NCBI RefSeq assembly: GCF_026183895.1
Contig: NZ_JAPFQI010000012.1
Location: forward strand, 1-64,000
Direction: 5' to 3'
DNA from: Sabulicella glaciei
GTDB taxonomy: Bacteria > Pseudomonadota > Alphaproteobacteria > Acetobacterales > Acetobacteraceae
DNA: 64,000 bases
Below, piece after piece: positions 25,077 to 32,988 of the stretch. Position 1 is the stretch's first letter, and every line of letters begins with the position of its first letter. The position numbers and the translations under genes are program-made. A model generated the notes under the pieces. That model was not told the DNA's origin. It made no database searches and saw only the letters and a list, made by a program, of their open reading frames with translations.

Positions 25077-25853
25077 ATGATCTTGCTGCGGCGCCGGAGC
25101 CTTCTCCTTTCCCTTCTTGCGACGCCATCCCTGGCGTCGGCGCAATCCTCGTCCCGTACGCGCCTGCCTCTGGTCGTGCTCGATCCCGGCCATGGCGGTT
25201 CCGACCCCGGCGCGATCGGCCGCGCCGGCACGCAGGAGAAGCGCATCACCCTGGCCGTTGCCCAGCAGCTTCGCCGCCAGCTGGAAGCACAGGGCAGGGT
25301 GCGCGTGGCGATGACACGCTCGCGCGACGTCTTCGTGTCCCTTCGCCGGCGGGTCGAGTTCACGCGCGAGCGGGATGCGGCGCTGCTGCTGTCCATCCAC
25401 GCCGACTCCCTGCCGCCCGGCCAGCCCTCCGTGCGCGGCGCCTCCGTCTACGTGCTGAGCGAGACGGCGACCGACCCGCTGGCGGCGGCGCTGGCGCGGC
25501 GCGAGAACTTGGCCGACCGCGCCGGGGGGCTGCGCCTGCCCTCCGTCACGCCGGAGGTGCAGCGCATCCTGCTCTCCCTCATGCGGCAGGAAACGCGGGC
25601 AGGGTCTGAGCGCCTCGCGCGGCTCACGGTGAATGCGCTGGATGGCGGCGTGCCGCTGCTGAACCAGCCGCTGCGCCGCGCGAGCTTCGTTGTGCTCAAG
25701 GCGCCCGACGTGCCCGCGGCCCTGGTGGAATGTGGCTTCTTGTCAAATTCGGGCGATGAGGCGGCACTGCGCCGCGCCGACCACCGCGCCCGCCTCGCCG
25801 CCTCGCTGGCCGAGGCGGTGACCGCCTTCATCGGCCGCCGCACCCTGGCCTGA
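25077..25853 (+). CDS. N-acetylmuramoyl-L-alanine amidase (amidase_3)
   Basis: A 258-residue periplasmic enzyme that cleaves the bond between MurNAc and the stem peptide. A signal peptide (LLLSLLATPSLASAQ) is followed by the zinc motif VVLDPGHGGSDPGAIG, an Arg-rich VSLRRRVEFTRERDA, the second ligand motif LLLSIHADS, and the closing VECGFLSN. There is no AMIN targeting domain, so it is shorter than E. coli AmiC. The ATG at 25077 gives the expected signal peptide; longer upstream frames do not. Confidence 0.92.
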   Translation: MILLRRRSLLLSLLATPSLASAQSSSRTRLPLVVLDPGHGGSDPGAIGRAGTQEKRITLAVAQQLRRQLEAQGRVRVAMTRSRDVFVSLRRRVEFTRERDAALLLSIHADSLPPGQPSVRGASVYVLSETATDPLAAALARRENLADRAGGLRLPSVTPEVQRILLSLMRQETRAGSERLARLTVNALDGGVPLLNQPLRRASFVVLKAPDVPAALVECGFLSNSGDEAALRRADHRARLAASLAEAVTAFIGRRTLA

Positions 25854-25861
25854 CCGGACGG

Positions 25862-25880
25862 GAGCGGCTAACAACCGCTC
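25862..25880 (+). terminator. Small hairpin after the amidase gene
   Basis: GAGCGG (25862-25867) and CCGCTC (25875-25880) form a perfect 6-bp inverted repeat with a 7-base loop, starting 9 bases after the amidase stop. A short TTTCG follows, not a true T run. It could weakly terminate or stabilise the amidase transcript. Confidence 0.3.
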
Positions 25881-25908
25881 CATGTTTCGTTCCGGGAAGG
25901 AGAGTCCT

Positions 25909-27507
25909 TTGAGCTTCCAAGTTTCGCGCCGCGCCCTCGGCCTCGGCGCCGCGGGCGCGCTCGCCGCACCATCGCTCCTTCGCGCGCAGGCAGGCGGCCA
26001 GACCCTCACCATCGCGACCGGCGGCTCGATCACCTCCGTGGACCCGCATTTCTTCAATGCAGCGCCCAACTCCTCCCTCGCGCTGCACATCTTCGGCACG
26101 CTGGTCGAGCGCACCCACGACGCGAAGCTCATCCCCGGCCTCGCCACCTCCTGGCGCGCGGTGGAGCCGCAGCTCTGGGAATTCAAGCTGCGCGAGGGCG
26201 TGAAGTGGCACGACGGTCGCGACTTCACGGCGGAGGACGTGGCCTTCACCGTGACCCGCGCGCCCAACGTGCCCAACTCCCCGGGCGGCTTCGGCGGCTT
26301 TCTCCGCTCCATCGAGCGGACGGAGGTGGTGGACCCGCACACGATCCGCTTCCGCACCCGCTACCCGAACCCGATCCTGCCCACCGAGATGGCGTCCATC
26401 TTCATCATCTCGAAGCACGTGGGCGAGGGCGCCTCGACCGAGGACTACAATAGCGGCCGCGCCGCGATCGGCACCGGCGCCTACCGGCTTTCCTCCTACC
26501 GCCCCGGCGACCGCACGGAACTCGTCCGCAACGAGGAATTCTGGGGCGAGAAGGAACCCTGGGCTCGCGTCTCCTACCGCTTCGTCGCCAATGACGCGGC
26601 GCGCACCGCCGCGCTGCTGGCCGGCGACTTCGACATGGTGGACCAGGTTTCCTCCTCCGACCTCGCGCGGCTGAAGCGCGAGCCGCGCGTGGCGGTGAGC
26701 GAGACGGTGGGGCTGCGCGTCGTCTACCTGATGCCGGACTTTTCCCGCCAGGAGAGCCCGCCGGGGGTGACGGACAACAACGGCCAGCCGCTGGCCCGCA
26801 ACCCGTTCCACGACGTGCGCGTGCGCCAAGCCCTGAACATGGCGATCAACCGCCAAGCCATCGCCGAGCGCGTGATGGAGGGGCAGGCCACCGCCACCAG
26901 CCAGTGGCTGCCGCCCGGCGTCTTTTCCCATGCCGACGACGTGCGCGTGGTGGGGCAGGACATCGAGCGCGCCCGCCGCCTCCTGGCCGAGGCCGGCTTC
27001 CCGCAGGGCTTCCGCCTGACGCTGCACACGCCGAATGACCGCTTCCCGAATGACAGCCGCATCGCCCAGGCAGTGGCGCAGTACTGGACGCGCATCGGCG
27101 TGCAGACCCAGGTGGACGCGCTGCCCTGGGCGTCCTTCTCCGCCCGCTCGAACCGTCAGGAATTCGCGATTCGCCTGACGAGCTGGGGCTCGGTGACGGC
27201 GGAGGCGGGCTACATGCTCGCCAACATCATGATGACCTACGATGCGCAGCGCCGCACCGGCGCGTCCAATTCCGGCCGCTTCTCCTCGCCCGAGCTGGAC
27301 CGCATGGTGTCGGAAGCGGTCGCGGTCATCGACGACGCGCAGCGCGAGAAGGCGCTGCAGGATTGCGTGCGCTGGGTGGCGCGCGAGGTGCCGATCATCC
27401 CGCTGGTGCAGCTCAACCACACATGGGCGACCCGGCGAGGCCTTTCCTACCAGGCCCGGATGGACGAGCGCACCGTGGCGATGGGCGTGAAGCCCGCGCA
27501 AGGCTGA
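25909..27507 (+). CDS. Peptide ABC transporter substrate-binding protein, family 5, solitary
   Basis: A roughly 532-residue DppA/OppA-type binding protein. A twin-arginine-like leader ([19 protein letters not shown]) precedes the mature part. TTG at 25909 is preferred because AAGGAG lies at the right distance; the ATG at 25882 lacks a ribosome-binding site. It is a clear paralogue of the dppA-like gene at 42883-44451, sharing VDPHF near the N-terminus, FTAEDVAFT, AARTAALLAGD and TDNNGQPL. No permease or ATPase is adjacent, so it may share the importer encoded at 39.0-42.9 kb or work elsewhere. Confidence 0.88.
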   Translation: MSFQVSRRALGLGAAGALAAPSLLRAQAGGQTLTIATGGSITSVDPHFFNAAPNSSLALHIFGTLVERTHDAKLIPGLATSWRAVEPQLWEFKLREGVKWHDGRDFTAEDVAFTVTRAPNVPNSPGGFGGFLRSIERTEVVDPHTIRFRTRYPNPILPTEMASIFIISKHVGEGASTEDYNSGRAAIGTGAYRLSSYRPGDRTELVRNEEFWGEKEPWARVSYRFVANDAARTAALLAGDFDMVDQVSSSDLARLKREPRVAVSETVGLRVVYLMPDFSRQESPPGVTDNNGQPLARNPFHDVRVRQALNMAINRQAIAERVMEGQATATSQWLPPGVFSHADDVRVVGQDIERARRLLAEAGFPQGFRLTLHTPNDRFPNDSRIAQAVAQYWTRIGVQTQVDALPWASFSARSNRQEFAIRLTSWGSVTAEAGYMLANIMMTYDAQRRTGASNSGRFSSPELDRMVSEAVAVIDDAQREKALQDCVRWVAREVPIIPLVQLNHTWATRRGLSYQARMDERTVAMGVKPAQG

Positions 27508-27511
27508 GACC

Positions 27512-27535
27512 ACCGGCGGGCCGAGGCCCGCCGGT
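27512..27535 (+). terminator. Strong hairpin after the solitary binding-protein gene
   Basis: ACCGGCGGGCC (27512-27522) is perfectly complementary to GGCCCGCCGGT (27525-27535), an 11-bp stem beginning 5 bases after the stop. No T run follows. The position and strength fit a transcription terminator or mRNA 3' end stabiliser. Confidence 0.5.
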
Positions 27536-27569
27536 ACCGGGCTGGGTGGGGCATGCTAGGATCGTGGCG

Positions 27570-28856
27570 ATGAGCGCCCGCGCCCTGCATGCCGTCACCC
27601 GCTTCGGCCTCGGCCCCCGTCCGGACCAGCCCCTTCCGGCCGATCCGGAGCGCTGGCTGCGGGCGCAGATCCGCACCCCCGCGCCGCTGCCCGGCCCGGA
27701 CGCGGCGGATTGCGGGCGCGTGTCGCGGTTGCGGCGCGACGATCCGGGCTTCATGCCCAGCGGCTACTTCCCGCAGGAGGCGCGGGCGTGGCTCGGGCGC
27801 CTGCTCCTTTCGCCGGACGGGTTCCTGGAACGCTGGACGGATCTGTGGTGCAACCACCTTTGCGTGAGCCGACGTGCCGCGGGCGTGTCGTCCTGGGGCG
27901 GCCATTACCACCGCACCGCGATCCGGCCGCATGTGTTCGGCCGCTTCGAGGACATGTTCCTCGCCGCCATGCGGCACCCGGCGATGCTCAACTACCTGGA
28001 CAACGTCGCCTCCTACGGGCCGGGCAGCCGTGCGGGCCAGAACGGCAGGCTGACGGCGAACGAGAACCTCGCTCGCGAAACGCTGGAGCTGCACAGCGTC
28101 ACTCTCGAAGGCGGATACGCGCAGGAGGACGTTGCCTCCCTCGCCCTCATCCTCACCGGCTGGAACATCGGTCGCGGTCCGGACTACCGGGAGCCGGAGG
28201 GCTTCCTGTTCCGCGGCATCCGGCACGAGCCCGGCCCGAAGCGCCTCATGGGCGAGACCTTTCCCGAAGGGGAGGAGGGCGGGGTCGCGGCGCTCCGCTT
28301 CCTGGCGCGGCACCCGTGCACCTATCGCAACCTCGCCCGCCGCATCGCCACGCATTTCATCGCGGACGACCCGCCCGCCGCCGCGCTGGCGCGGCTGGAA
28401 GCGTCGCTCTCCGCGAGCGGCGGCGACCTGGGCGAGGCCGCGCGAACCCTCGTCGCCTTGCCGGAGGCATGGCAGCCCCTGCGCAAGCTGGCGTCGCAGC
28501 AGGATTACGCGGTGGCGGTGCTGCGCGGAATCGGCGCCGGGGAGGAGGGAGTGGAGCCGCTGCTGAACCGCCTCGGCGCCTTCGACCAGCCGCTGTGGAT
28601 GCCGCCCGCACCGATCGGCTGGCCCGACAAGGCGCCGGGCTGGAACGCGCCGGAGCAGCTGATGCGCCGCCTCGATTGGGTGTCCGCGCTGTCCTCCGGC
28701 CTCGCCGCCAACTTCCCGCTCGACCCGCCCGAACTGGTCGAGCGGCTGCGCGGGCCCCTGGCGCCTGAGGAGGTCCGCCTCGCCGTGGCGCGCGCGCCCT
28801 CGCGCCGGGAGGGCTTCATCCTCGCCCTCGCCCATCCGGGAATGCACCGCCGATGA
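27570..28856 (+). CDS. DUF1800 domain-containing protein
   Basis: A 428-residue member of the DUF1800 family, of unknown function. Conserved features include HAVTRFGLGPRPDQPL at the start, DLWCNHLCVS, DMFLAAMRHPAMLNYLDN, NENLARETLELHSVT (the diagnostic ENLARELLELHTLG-like element) and TGWNIG. Members are almost always followed by a DUF1501 gene, as here, with an ATGA overlap. AGGA about 8 bases upstream supports the ATG at 27570. There is no clear signal peptide. Confidence 0.88.
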   Translation: MSARALHAVTRFGLGPRPDQPLPADPERWLRAQIRTPAPLPGPDAADCGRVSRLRRDDPGFMPSGYFPQEARAWLGRLLLSPDGFLERWTDLWCNHLCVSRRAAGVSSWGGHYHRTAIRPHVFGRFEDMFLAAMRHPAMLNYLDNVASYGPGSRAGQNGRLTANENLARETLELHSVTLEGGYAQEDVASLALILTGWNIGRGPDYREPEGFLFRGIRHEPGPKRLMGETFPEGEEGGVAALRFLARHPCTYRNLARRIATHFIADDPPAAALARLEASLSASGGDLGEAARTLVALPEAWQPLRKLASQQDYAVAVLRGIGAGEEGVEPLLNRLGAFDQPLWMPPAPIGWPDKAPGWNAPEQLMRRLDWVSALSSGLAANFPLDPPELVERLRGPLAPEEVRLAVARAPSRREGFILALAHPGMHRR

Positions 28857-30034
28857 TGCAGCGCCGCCTCTTCCTGTCCGGAATCTCCGCTCTCGGCTTA
28901 GGAGCCTCCCGCCTGGCCCTTGCCGCCGGACCGGCGGGGGATGCGCGCCTCGTCGTGGTGAACCTGCGCGGAGCGCTGGATGGGCTGGCTGCCGTCCCGC
29001 CCATCGGGGATTCCGGGCTGGCTGCCCTGCGCGGCGAGGCATGGGCCTTCGAGCCGGGAACCGAGGGAGGCGCGCTCGACCTGGATGGGCGCTTCGGCCT
29101 GCATCCGTCGCTCGAGGGCATGCACGCGCTTTTCACGGCGCGGGAGGCGCTGGTCTTTCACGCCGTCGCCGGCCCTTGGCGGTCGCGCTCGCATTTCGAG
29201 GCGCAGGATCTGCTGGAGGGCGGGACGGAACGGCGCACGGAGAGCGGCTGGCTGAACCGTGCCCTGTCGGTCCTTCCGGCGGAGCCACGAGGCGAGCCGC
29301 GCATCGGCCTTTCGCTCGGCTCAGCCATGCCGCTGCTGATGCGTGGCAACCGGCCCGTGGGCAGCTTCACGGTCCCGGACCTGCCGCGTGCAGCGCCCGA
29401 AACGCTGGAGGTGCTGGCGCGCTGGCACGCCACGGACCCGCTTCTGGCCTCCGGCTTCTCGGACGGGCTGCGGGGACGCCGCTTCGGCAATGCGGCGGTG
29501 GGCGGCGACCCGGCGCTGCGCGACCGCGATGGGTTTCGCCGTCTGTCGCATGTGGCCGGCCGGATGCTGGCGCAGCGCCCCGGGCCGCGCGTGGCCGCGC
29601 TGGATCTGGGCGGCTGGGACACGCATGTCGGCCAGGCGGCGCGGCTGCGCGGCCTGCTGGCGCAGCTGGATGCCGGGCTGCTGGCCCTGCGTGACGGGCT
29701 GGGCGATGCCTGGGGGCGCACGGCAGTGCTGGTGATGACCGAATTCGGCCGCACGGCGCGCGTCAACGGCTCCGCCGGGACGGACCACGGCACGGGCGGC
29801 GCGGCCTTCCTGCTGGGTGGCGCGGTCGCGGGCGGGCGGGTCATCGCCGACTGGCCGGGGCTCCTGCCGTCGCGACTGCTGGAAGGGCGCGACCTCCTTC
29901 CGACGCTCGACCTGCGGCGCCTCGCCAAGGCGCTGCTGCGCGATCACCTCGCCCTGCCGGAGGAAGCGCTGGAGCGTGCCTTCCCCGGCAGCATCGCCGT
30001 CACGCCGCTGCCAGGGCTGTTCCGTCCGGCCTAG
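28853..30034 (+). CDS. DUF1501 domain-containing protein, Tat-exported
   Basis: A 393-residue member of the DUF1501 (sulfatase-like/alkaline-phosphatase-fold) family, function unknown. A twin-arginine leader (QRRLFLSGISALGLG) is followed by LVVVNLRGALDGLAAVPP, ALDLGGWDTHVGQ and VMTEFGRTARVNGSAGTDHGTGGAAFLLGG, the most conserved family segment. It overlaps the DUF1800 stop by 4 bases, so the two are coupled and probably work together in the envelope. The 3' end converges with the DNA glycosylase gene and overlaps it by 4 bases. Confidence 0.9.
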   Translation: MMQRRLFLSGISALGLGASRLALAAGPAGDARLVVVNLRGALDGLAAVPPIGDSGLAALRGEAWAFEPGTEGGALDLDGRFGLHPSLEGMHALFTAREALVFHAVAGPWRSRSHFEAQDLLEGGTERRTESGWLNRALSVLPAEPRGEPRIGLSLGSAMPLLMRGNRPVGSFTVPDLPRAAPETLEVLARWHATDPLLASGFSDGLRGRRFGNAAVGGDPALRDRDGFRRLSHVAGRMLAQRPGPRVAALDLGGWDTHVGQAARLRGLLAQLDAGLLALRDGLGDAWGRTAVLVMTEFGRTARVNGSAGTDHGTGGAAFLLGGAVAGGRVIADWPGLLPSRLLEGRDLLPTLDLRRLAKALLRDHLALPEEALERAFPGSIAVTPLPGLFRPA

Positions 30035-30660
30035 GGGGCGGGCGCCTTCACCTTCTTGTTCTCGTCTGCCGCGCGCCACAGGTACCAGGCCGCGATCGAG
30101 CGCCACGGCGCCCAGGCGGCGCCGATGACGGCGAGTTCCTTGGGCTTGGGCTGCGTCTCGGCCTTGTTGAGGATCTTCCACCCCTCGCGCACGCCGAAAT
30201 CATCCACCGGCAGCACATCCGGCCGGCCCAGGGTGAAGATCAGCAGCATCTCCACCGTCCAGCGACCGACGCCGCGGATCGCGACCAGCCGCTCGATCAG
30301 CGCCTCGTCGGGCAGGCGCGCCGCTTCCTCCAGCGTGGGGACGAGGCCGCCGACGGATTTTTCCGCAATGTCGCGGATCGCCGCGACCTTGGAGCCGGAA
30401 AAGCCGCAGCCGCGCAGCGCCTCGGCCGGAAGGTCGAGCACGAAGCGCGGCGGCGGGAAGGCGTCGCCCGGATGCAGCGCCAGCAGGCGGTTCAGCATCG
30501 CCTCCGCCGCGCGCCCATGCACCTGCTGGTGGGCGATGGCGCGCACCAGCGCCTCGTAGGGCTCGCGCTGCTGCGGCACGAGGGCGCAGGGGCCGATGCG
30601 CTTGATCAGCGGCTTGAACAGGGGGTCGCGGCGCAGCGCGCGTTCGGCCTTGTCCCACAT
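30031..30660 (-). CDS. DNA-3-methyladenine glycosylase II-like
   Basis: A 209-residue HhH-GPD glycosylase that removes alkylated purines. It has AIAHQQVHGRAAEAMLNRL, the hairpin LVAIRGVGRWTVEMLL, and a catalytic-type Asp in LPVDDFGVREGW, all typical of the short AlkA/MpgII group without the N-terminal AlkA domain. The ATG at 30660 (MWDKAERAL) overlaps the upstream permease stop by one base (TGATG). Substrate range is inferred from family. Confidence 0.88.
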   Translation of the reverse strand: MWDKAERALRRDPLFKPLIKRIGPCALVPQQREPYEALVRAIAHQQVHGRAAEAMLNRLLALHPGDAFPPPRFVLDLPAEALRGCGFSGSKVAAIRDIAEKSVGGLVPTLEEAARLPDEALIERLVAIRGVGRWTVEMLLIFTLGRPDVLPVDDFGVREGWKILNKAETQPKPKELAVIGAAWAPWRSIAAWYLWRAADENKKVKAPAP

Positions 30661-32030
30661 CAGCGCCAAGCCAGCATCGCAACGGTTCCCCAGAGCAGCG
30701 CCAGCCCGGCCATGGGCAGCGCCAGCCTCCACACCTGCCCCGGCCGCGCCGTGCCGTCCAGGGCGCACAGCATCGCCGTGCCCGCGATGGCGAGGCCCGC
30801 ACCGCTCGCGCCCGCATAGTTGTGCAACGCGGGCGCGAGCAGGGGAGGCCACCCCAGCGCCGCGCCCAGCGCCGCCTGCACCGGCATCAGCGCGGCGTTG
30901 GAGCTGACATTGCTGCCGGTGACGAAGCCCGTCAGGAAGCCCATCGGCACGACGGCGTAGGCCGCGCCTGCGCCGGCGAGGGCACCGGCCAGCGCCGCCG
31001 CGATCCCGCCCCCCGCCAGCCAGCGACCGAACACGACGTAGAGCATCAGGGTCAGCGCCGGACGCCGTGCCCGTGCCAGCGCCGCGGCACTGCGTCCGAT
31101 CCGCCCGCGTGACAGCAGCAGAGCCAGCGACACCGCCCACAGCACCACGGCGACATGGGTGAGTGAGAAGCCGGGCAGGTCAGGGAAGGGCCGCATCTCG
31201 GGCATGCCGGGAACGGCGCGCGCCAGCAGCAGACAGGCGATCAGCAGCAGGTAGGGCCACGCGGCGCCCAACGCCGTCCTGAGGTCGCGCGGCGGGTCGG
31301 CGCGCCACAGCGCCCAGGCCGCGACCGGACCGGTCGCGGCGATGCCCACCACCTCGAAGGGGAGAACGCAGTGCCACAGCACCAGCCCCACGCCGATGGC
31401 GAGGAGGCCGAGCGCCTGCACGGAAGCCTCCTGCCACGGCGGCGCCTGTCCGGCCCGAGCCTGCAGGGACCACAACACCGGCGCCAGCGACACCACCCAA
31501 GCCGCGCTGGGCCAGGCGGAAAGCGCGGCGGAATCATGCGCGGAGATGCCGACCAGCGCCGCGCCCAGCGCCGTGCCGGGCCCCAGCGCGCCCCAGGGCA
31601 CCAGGACCAGCGCGTGCAGCGACAGCGCGACGGCCACCGGCCCGCGCAGCCCCATGCGGCGCAACGCCGCAAGCGCGAAGACCGCGCCCACCGCGAAGCC
31701 GGTCACGCTTTCCAGAAAGGCGCCGAGCGGCAAGGTGACGGCGAAGATGCGCGCAGGGCTGGCCGGGCGCTGCTCGGCGTCGCCCTCGCCTTCCACCGCG
31801 GCGTGGAACAGCAGCCCGCCGGTCATGATCGCCAGCGGCTGCAGGGCGAGCCAGGCGGCGCGCGGCGTCTCGGCGAGCAGGAAGGGCAGCACCGGTCCAT
31901 CCAGCGTCAGGGCCAGGGCCGGCAGGCTCGCCGCCAGCGCGGCGAGGCATGCGGTGGCCGGCCCGGCGCGTCCGGTTGCAAGCAGGACCAGCAGCAGCGC
32001 GAGCGGCAGCGCCTGGAGGGCGAGCGTCAC
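30660..32030 (-). CDS. L-lactate permease family-like membrane transporter
   Basis: A 456-residue hydrophobic protein with about a dozen transmembrane helices. Two segments recall the LctP/GlcA lactate-glycolate permeases: GAFLESVTGFAVGAVFALAAL (an LEGAAGFG-like element) and FLTGFVTGSNVSSNAALMPVQ (the FxTGSNTxSN element). It is about 100 residues shorter than typical LctP and divergent, so the substrate (2-hydroxy acid or other carboxylate) is inferred. The GTG at 32030 overlaps the DMT transporter stop by 4 bases. Confidence 0.72.
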   Translation of the reverse strand: MTLALQALPLALLLVLLATGRAGPATACLAALAASLPALALTLDGPVLPFLLAETPRAAWLALQPLAIMTGGLLFHAAVEGEGDAEQRPASPARIFAVTLPLGAFLESVTGFAVGAVFALAALRRMGLRGPVAVALSLHALVLVPWGALGPGTALGAALVGISAHDSAALSAWPSAAWVVSLAPVLWSLQARAGQAPPWQEASVQALGLLAIGVGLVLWHCVLPFEVVGIAATGPVAAWALWRADPPRDLRTALGAAWPYLLLIACLLLARAVPGMPEMRPFPDLPGFSLTHVAVVLWAVSLALLLSRGRIGRSAAALARARRPALTLMLYVVFGRWLAGGGIAAALAGALAGAGAAYAVVPMGFLTGFVTGSNVSSNAALMPVQAALGAALGWPPLLAPALHNYAGASGAGLAIAGTAMLCALDGTARPGQVWRLALPMAGLALLWGTVAMLAWR

Positions 32031-32902
32031 CGCCGCCGCGCCTCCGCGATCGTGATCACCACCGCCCCGGACAGGATCACGGCGCTGCCCAGCCAGGTCC
32101 AGCCATCCGGCGCCTCGCCCCACACCGCCCAGCCGAAGCCGGCGATGACCACGAGGCGCAGGTATTGGAAAGGCGCGACGGCGCTCGCTTCCCCGGCGCG
32201 CAGCGCCTCCGTCAGCAGCCAGATGATGCCCGGCGTGAACAGCCCAAAGAAGACGAGGATGGCGAAGTCGGCGGGACCGATCGGCTGCCAGGTGGCGATC
32301 GCGAAAGGCAGGGTGAAGGCGGTCGTCACCAGCCCGACCCAGGCCACGATGGTCCCGGTCGGCTCCGTCCGCGCGAGCATGCGGGAGGTGAGGGTGATGC
32401 CGCACCAGGTCAGCGCCGCGCCCAGCGCGACCAGGGCGCCGCCCAGCGGCAGGTCGGTGCCGGGCCGCAGCATCACCGCCACGCCCAGCAGCCCCAGCAG
32501 CGTGCCGGCCCAGCGCGCCGCGCCGACGCGCTCGCCCAGCACGGGCCGCGCCAGCATCGTGGTGAACATCACGTTGGTGAAGGACAGCACCGTGGCCGCG
32601 GCGAGCGAAAGCTGCGTGAAGGAGATGAAGTAGAGCCCCCAGGTCAGCACGGAGGACATGCCGCGCAGCAGGTGCATGAACGGCCGGTCCGTCCGGAACA
32701 GCGAGAACCCGCGTGCGACGATCAGCGGCGTCACCCATACCAGCTGCCCTGCGGCGCGGAACAGGACCTGGGTGGCGGTGGGGATGCCGCGGTCGCTCAT
32801 CCAGCGGATGAACAGCGCCTCGGCCGCGAAGACCATGGCGCCCAGCGACATCAGGATGGCGCCGCGCAGATTGCCCGGCAGGGCGGCGAAGCGCGTCCTC
32901 AT
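32027..32902 (-). CDS. DMT-superfamily (EamA) transporter
   Basis: A 291-residue inner-membrane protein with about ten helices arranged as two EamA repeats. The first repeat is ILMSLGAMVFAAEALFIRW and the second GLVTTAFTLPFAIATWQPIG onward, ending in WTWLGSAVILSGAVVITIAEARRR. Family members export or import metabolites such as amino acids or nucleosides. The substrate is unknown. It is divergent from prpE across 86 bases, so the intergenic region may carry two promoters. Confidence 0.85.
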   Translation of the reverse strand: MRTRFAALPGNLRGAILMSLGAMVFAAEALFIRWMSDRGIPTATQVLFRAAGQLVWVTPLIVARGFSLFRTDRPFMHLLRGMSSVLTWGLYFISFTQLSLAAATVLSFTNVMFTTMLARPVLGERVGAARWAGTLLGLLGVAVMLRPGTDLPLGGALVALGAALTWCGITLTSRMLARTEPTGTIVAWVGLVTTAFTLPFAIATWQPIGPADFAILVFFGLFTPGIIWLLTEALRAGEASAVAPFQYLRLVVIAGFGWAVWGEAPDGWTWLGSAVILSGAVVITIAEARRR

Positions 32903-32975
32903 CCGCCGATTGTCCGCGCCGCCCGAAGGGCTGGCAAGCCCATGGCCCGAAGCCTAGTCTCGCTTCCAACGACCG

Positions 32976-32982
32976 AAGGAGG
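32976..32982 (+). promoter_or_regulatory. Strong ribosome-binding site fixing the prpE start
   Basis: AAGGAGG is centred 6 bases upstream of the ATG at 32989 and makes that start secure. It is among the closest matches to the anti-Shine-Dalgarno sequence in this window. Confidence 0.75.
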
Positions 32983-32988
32983 CGCCCG

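Noticed and set aside
25882-25908. ATG at 25882 as start of the solitary binding protein.
   Set aside because: It has no ribosome-binding site and overlaps the hairpin tail. AAGGAG correctly spaced for TTG 25909 is stronger.
30660-32969. A single 769-codon minus-strand gene covering the permease and DMT region.
   Set aside because: Its first 300 codons are out of frame with the DMT gene and Arg/Gly-rich. The GTG at 32030 in a GTGA overlap is the real permease start.
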